From assembly GCA_021785335.1 (NCBI GenBank), contig JAJYFW010000021.1:1-10558 (forward strand): 10,558 nucleotides of DNA, in the 5' to 3' direction. The position numbers were made by a program, and so were the translations under genes. Each line of letters starts with the position of its first letter. Position 1 is the first letter of the stretch. The notes below the pieces were generated by a model. That model was not told the origin of the DNA, searched no databases, and worked only from the letters and a program-made list of their open reading frames with translations. This document shows, piece after piece, positions 6,873 through 10,558 of the stretch. Origin of the DNA: Pseudomonadota bacterium (GTDB lineage: Bacteria > Pseudomonadota > Alphaproteobacteria > Acetobacterales > Acetobacteraceae).

Positions 6873-7568
6873 ATGGAACCGCTCACGCCGCTCAAGATCC
6901 TCCAGACGAGGTCGGTCTCTGACCTGGTACGCGAGGAGATCATCGGACTGATCAAGCAGGGCGCGCTGGTCGCCGGCGACAAGCTCAACGAGGTGGATTT
7001 CGCGCAGCGCTTCGGCGTCAGCCGCGCGCCGGTGCGCGAGGCGCTGCGGGCGCTGGAAGCGGCAGGGCTGGTCAGGCTCGAGAAAAACCGCGGCGTGTTC
7101 GTGCGCGAGATCGCCGAGCCCGAGGCGCAGGAGCTCTACGAGCTGCGCGCGACGCTGGACGAGATGGCGGGAAGGCTGCTGGCACCGAAAGTGACGCCGG
7201 CGATCGCGGCCGAGCTGCGGGAATGGCTGGACCGCCTCGCCGGGGTGGCGGCGACGGGGGACATGGCGCGGTATTTCCCGCTCAACATCGCCTTCCACGA
7301 CCGACTGGTGGTGCTGGCCGGCAACGCGACGCTGACCGAGTTCTATCGCCAGGCGATGGACCGCATGCACCTGCTGCGGCGGCGCAACTTCAACGAGGGG
7401 CTGGGCACGCCCGCCTCGCAGAAGGAGCATCGCGAGATCGTGGCGGCGCTGACGACCCGCGACCCCGCGGCAGCGTCGGCGGCGATGCGCCAGCACGTGT
7501 TGAACGGCCACGCGCGGCTGCTGCGGCATCCGCCGCCGGTGGCGGCGGCGCGGCGCGCGACGCGCTGA
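6873..7568 (+). CDS. GntR-family transcriptional regulator, FCD (FadR-like) subfamily
   Basis: This 231-residue cytoplasmic DNA-binding regulator has an N-terminal winged helix-turn-helix (about residues 10-80), with the typical RFGVSRAPVREALRALEAAGLV recognition region (47-68) and the wing NRGVFV (72-77). The C-terminal FCD effector domain (about 85-220) shows the usual metal/ligand-site pattern: N138 and H142 in NIAFH, H186 in KEHREIV and H208 in MRQHV. Family members mostly bind carboxylates and repress adjacent catabolic genes. It is divergent from the PrpD-MFS-dehydrogenase unit across an 82-bp gap with a palindrome, so autoregulation and control of that unit are likely. I took the ATG at 6873. 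Frames open further upstream, but that sequence covers the shared promoter and is not family-like. The ribosome binding site is weak. Its end lies 10 bp from the convergent ftsH-like gene. Confidence 0.93.
   Translation: MEPLTPLKILQTRSVSDLVREEIIGLIKQGALVAGDKLNEVDFAQRFGVSRAPVREALRALEAAGLVRLEKNRGVFVREIAEPEAQELYELRATLDEMAGRLLAPKVTPAIAAELREWLDRLAGVAATGDMARYFPLNIAFHDRLVVLAGNATLTEFYRQAMDRMHLLRRRNFNEGLGTPASQKEHREIVAALTTRDPAAASAAMRQHVLNGHARLLRHPPPVAAARRATR
7531..7547 (+). terminator. GC hairpin in the 3' end of gntR
   Basis: CGCCGCC (7531-7537) and GGCGGCG (7541-7547) form a perfect 7-bp stem with a 3-nt loop inside the last codons of gntR. Only 10 bp separate gntR from the convergent ftsH-like gene, so any terminator must lie within coding sequence. 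There is no T-run, and Pro/Ala/Arg-rich coding in GC-rich DNA makes such dyads common. Confidence 0.2.
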
Positions 7569-7578
7569 AGGCGGCGGC

Positions 7579-9519
<1,941 letters not shown>

Positions 9520-9522
9520 TGG

Positions 9523-9540
9523 GCTTGATGCCGGTCAAGC
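9523..9540. repeat. Inverted repeat immediately upstream of the ftsH-like start codon
   Basis: GCTTGA (9523-9528) and TCAAGC (9535-9540) are perfect 6-bp arms around a 6-nt spacer, ending 4 nt before the ATG at 9519. The dyad occupies the place where a ribosome binding site should be, and no AGGAG-like sequence is visible there. It could be an operator or an RNA hairpin affecting translation. A chance dyad is also possible. Confidence 0.5.
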
Positions 9541-9606
9541 TCGGATGGAGCGGCACAGCGAGGCTCCCGCGCGGCAAGCGGCGCCTGCCGGCCCCTGGGT
9601 GCCCCC

Positions 9607-10558
9607 CTACTCATACCGGAGCGCCTCGATCGGGTTCAGCCGCGCCGCCTTCCGGGCCGGGTAGTAGCCGAAAAAGATGCCGACGACGGCCGAGAAGCCG
9701 AACCCGCCCAACACCGCCAGCGGCGAGAGCGGCGCGCGCCAGCCGGCGATGACGGTGATCGCCTCCGACGCGGCGGCGCCGAGCATGATCCCGGCGAGCC
9801 CGCCCGTGATGCTGAGGATCACGGCCTCGGTGAGAAACTGCAACAGCACGTGCAGCCGCCGAGCCCCGATAGCCATGCGCAGGCCGATTTCGCGCGTGCG
9901 CTCGGTCACCGAGACGAGAAAGATGTTCATGATCCCGATGCCGCCGACGAGCAGGGAGATTGACGCCACCGCGGCGAGCAGCCAGGCCATGATCCGGCTG
10001 CTTCCCTGCGCGGCCTCGGCGATCTGGCTGAGGTTGTGGACGGAGAAATCCTGGACCTTGGCATCGCGGTTGCCATGGCGCGCCGCGAGTGTCTGCGTGA
10101 CCTGCCGCAGCGCCGCGTCGACGGCGCCAGGGCTCGCCGCCTGGACGAACAACTGGTTGACGTAGCCGGTCAGCTTCGGCTGCAGGCCATAGGGATTTGG
10201 CCAGGACGGATAGGCCCAGTTGAGCGGGGCGGTCTGTTGCGACGGCGACGCGACGCCGAGCACCCGGCGCTCGGCCGTCGGGAATGGGATCAGGATGACG
10301 TCGTCCTGGTCCTGACCGAATGCGGTCTGCCCCTTGGCGGCGAGCAGCCCGACCACGCGCAGCGGCGTACCCTTGACCTGGATGACGGCGCCCACCGGGC
10401 TCTCGCCGGCCGGGAACAGCTGGCGGTAGACCGTCTGCCCGATATCGGCGACGAGCGCGGCGCTGTCCTCGTCCTGCGCGCCGAACATCCGGCCCGCGGC
10501 CACGCGCCAGTTGGTCATGTCCGGGTAGGACGCACTGACGCCCTGGATGCTCGTCGTC
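9607..10558 (-). CDS. MacB/FtsX-type ABC transporter permease, C-terminal part (5' end beyond window)
   Basis: This is the C-terminal part of a MacB-like ABC transporter permease. The family couples cytosolic ATP hydrolysis to periplasmic movements, often for efflux of macrolides, peptides or lipoproteins with a MacA-type adaptor and TolC. The frame continues upstream of the internal Met at 10518 to the window edge as TTSIQGVSASYPDMTNW, a conserved MacB periplasmic-core sequence, so the gene is cut. The visible protein has the end of the periplasmic domain (about residues 1-180 counted from that Met), then three hydrophobic segments: about 180-205 (AVASISLLVGGIGIMNIFLVSVTERTREIG-like), 228-255, and 263-290. 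It ends with the hallmark PARKAARLNPIEALRYE. The ATPase domain lies outside, so a fused MacB and a separate ATPase plus permease cannot be told apart. The stop is TAG at 9607-9609; ftsH follows on the same strand after 87 bp. Confidence 0.92.
   Translation of the reverse strand, partial: TTSIQGVSASYPDMTNWRVAAGRMFGAQDEDSAALVADIGQTVYRQLFPAGESPVGAVIQVKGTPLRVVGLLAAKGQTAFGQDQDDVILIPFPTAERRVLGVASPSQQTAPLNWAYPSWPNPYGLQPKLTGYVNQLFVQAASPGAVDAALRQVTQTLAARHGNRDAKVQDFSVHNLSQIAEAAQGSSRIMAWLLAAVASISLLVGGIGIMNIFLVSVTERTREIGLRMAIGARRLHVLLQFLTEAVILSITGGLAGIMLGAAASEAITVIAGWRAPLSPLAVLGGFGFSAVVGIFFGYYPARKAARLNPIEALRYE

Noticed and set aside
6791..6988. Extended N-terminus (66 residues) for the PrpD-family protein starting at 6988
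   Set aside because: The extra residues are antisense to the start of gntR and to the operator region and do not look like the family's N-terminus. A start at 6790 gives the normal length.

Overview
The window is uniformly GC-rich (I estimate roughly 68-70% by eye). It holds eight protein-coding genes, two of them cut by the window edges. Protein types and wording (a CCA-adding enzyme with an INAMSMD-like motif, a second-type FtsH with HEMGH, an FCD-type GntR regulator, a CybB-type cytochrome b561) point to an alphaproteobacterium, possibly Rhodospirillales/Acetobacteraceae. That placement is an inference from protein style; no rRNA or other marker is present. I see no tRNA, rRNA, CRISPR array, insertion sequence, integrase or phage gene. 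All gaps between genes are under 300 bp.

Layout: (1) 1-791, plus strand, 3' part of a tRNA nucleotidyltransferase (cca). (2) 855-1481, minus strand, cytochrome b561, convergent with cca. (3) 1640-2758, minus strand, alanine dehydrogenase (ald). (4) 2897-6790, minus strand, a three-gene catabolic unit: MmgE/PrpD-family protein, MFS transporter and an isocitrate/isopropylmalate-dehydrogenase-family oxidoreductase. (5) 6873-7568, plus strand, a GntR/FCD regulator reading away from that unit, with an AT-rich 82-bp shared promoter region carrying a TGTCGACA palindrome. (6) 7579-9519, minus strand, a membrane AAA+ metalloprotease of the FtsH family. (7) 9607-window end, minus strand, the C-terminal part of a MacB/FtsX-type ABC transporter permease.

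The most coherent system is the GntR-controlled unit. A transporter would import an organic acid, a PrpD-fold enzyme would dehydrate, decarboxylate or epimerise it, and an NAD-dependent beta-decarboxylating-type dehydrogenase would oxidise a hydroxyacid. The dehydrogenase keeps the family's Arg, Lys and Asp residues but has Gln where the catalytic Tyr normally sits, so its substrate or chemistry may differ from named members. Alanine dehydrogenase lies downstream on the same strand but has its own strong ribosome binding site and a 138-bp gap, so whether it belongs to the unit is open.

The remaining genes (cca, cybB, ftsH-like, macB-like) look like ordinary housekeeping or envelope functions. 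I found no strong evidence for a wholly new system. The unusual dehydrogenase and its cluster are the best candidates for undescribed biochemistry.
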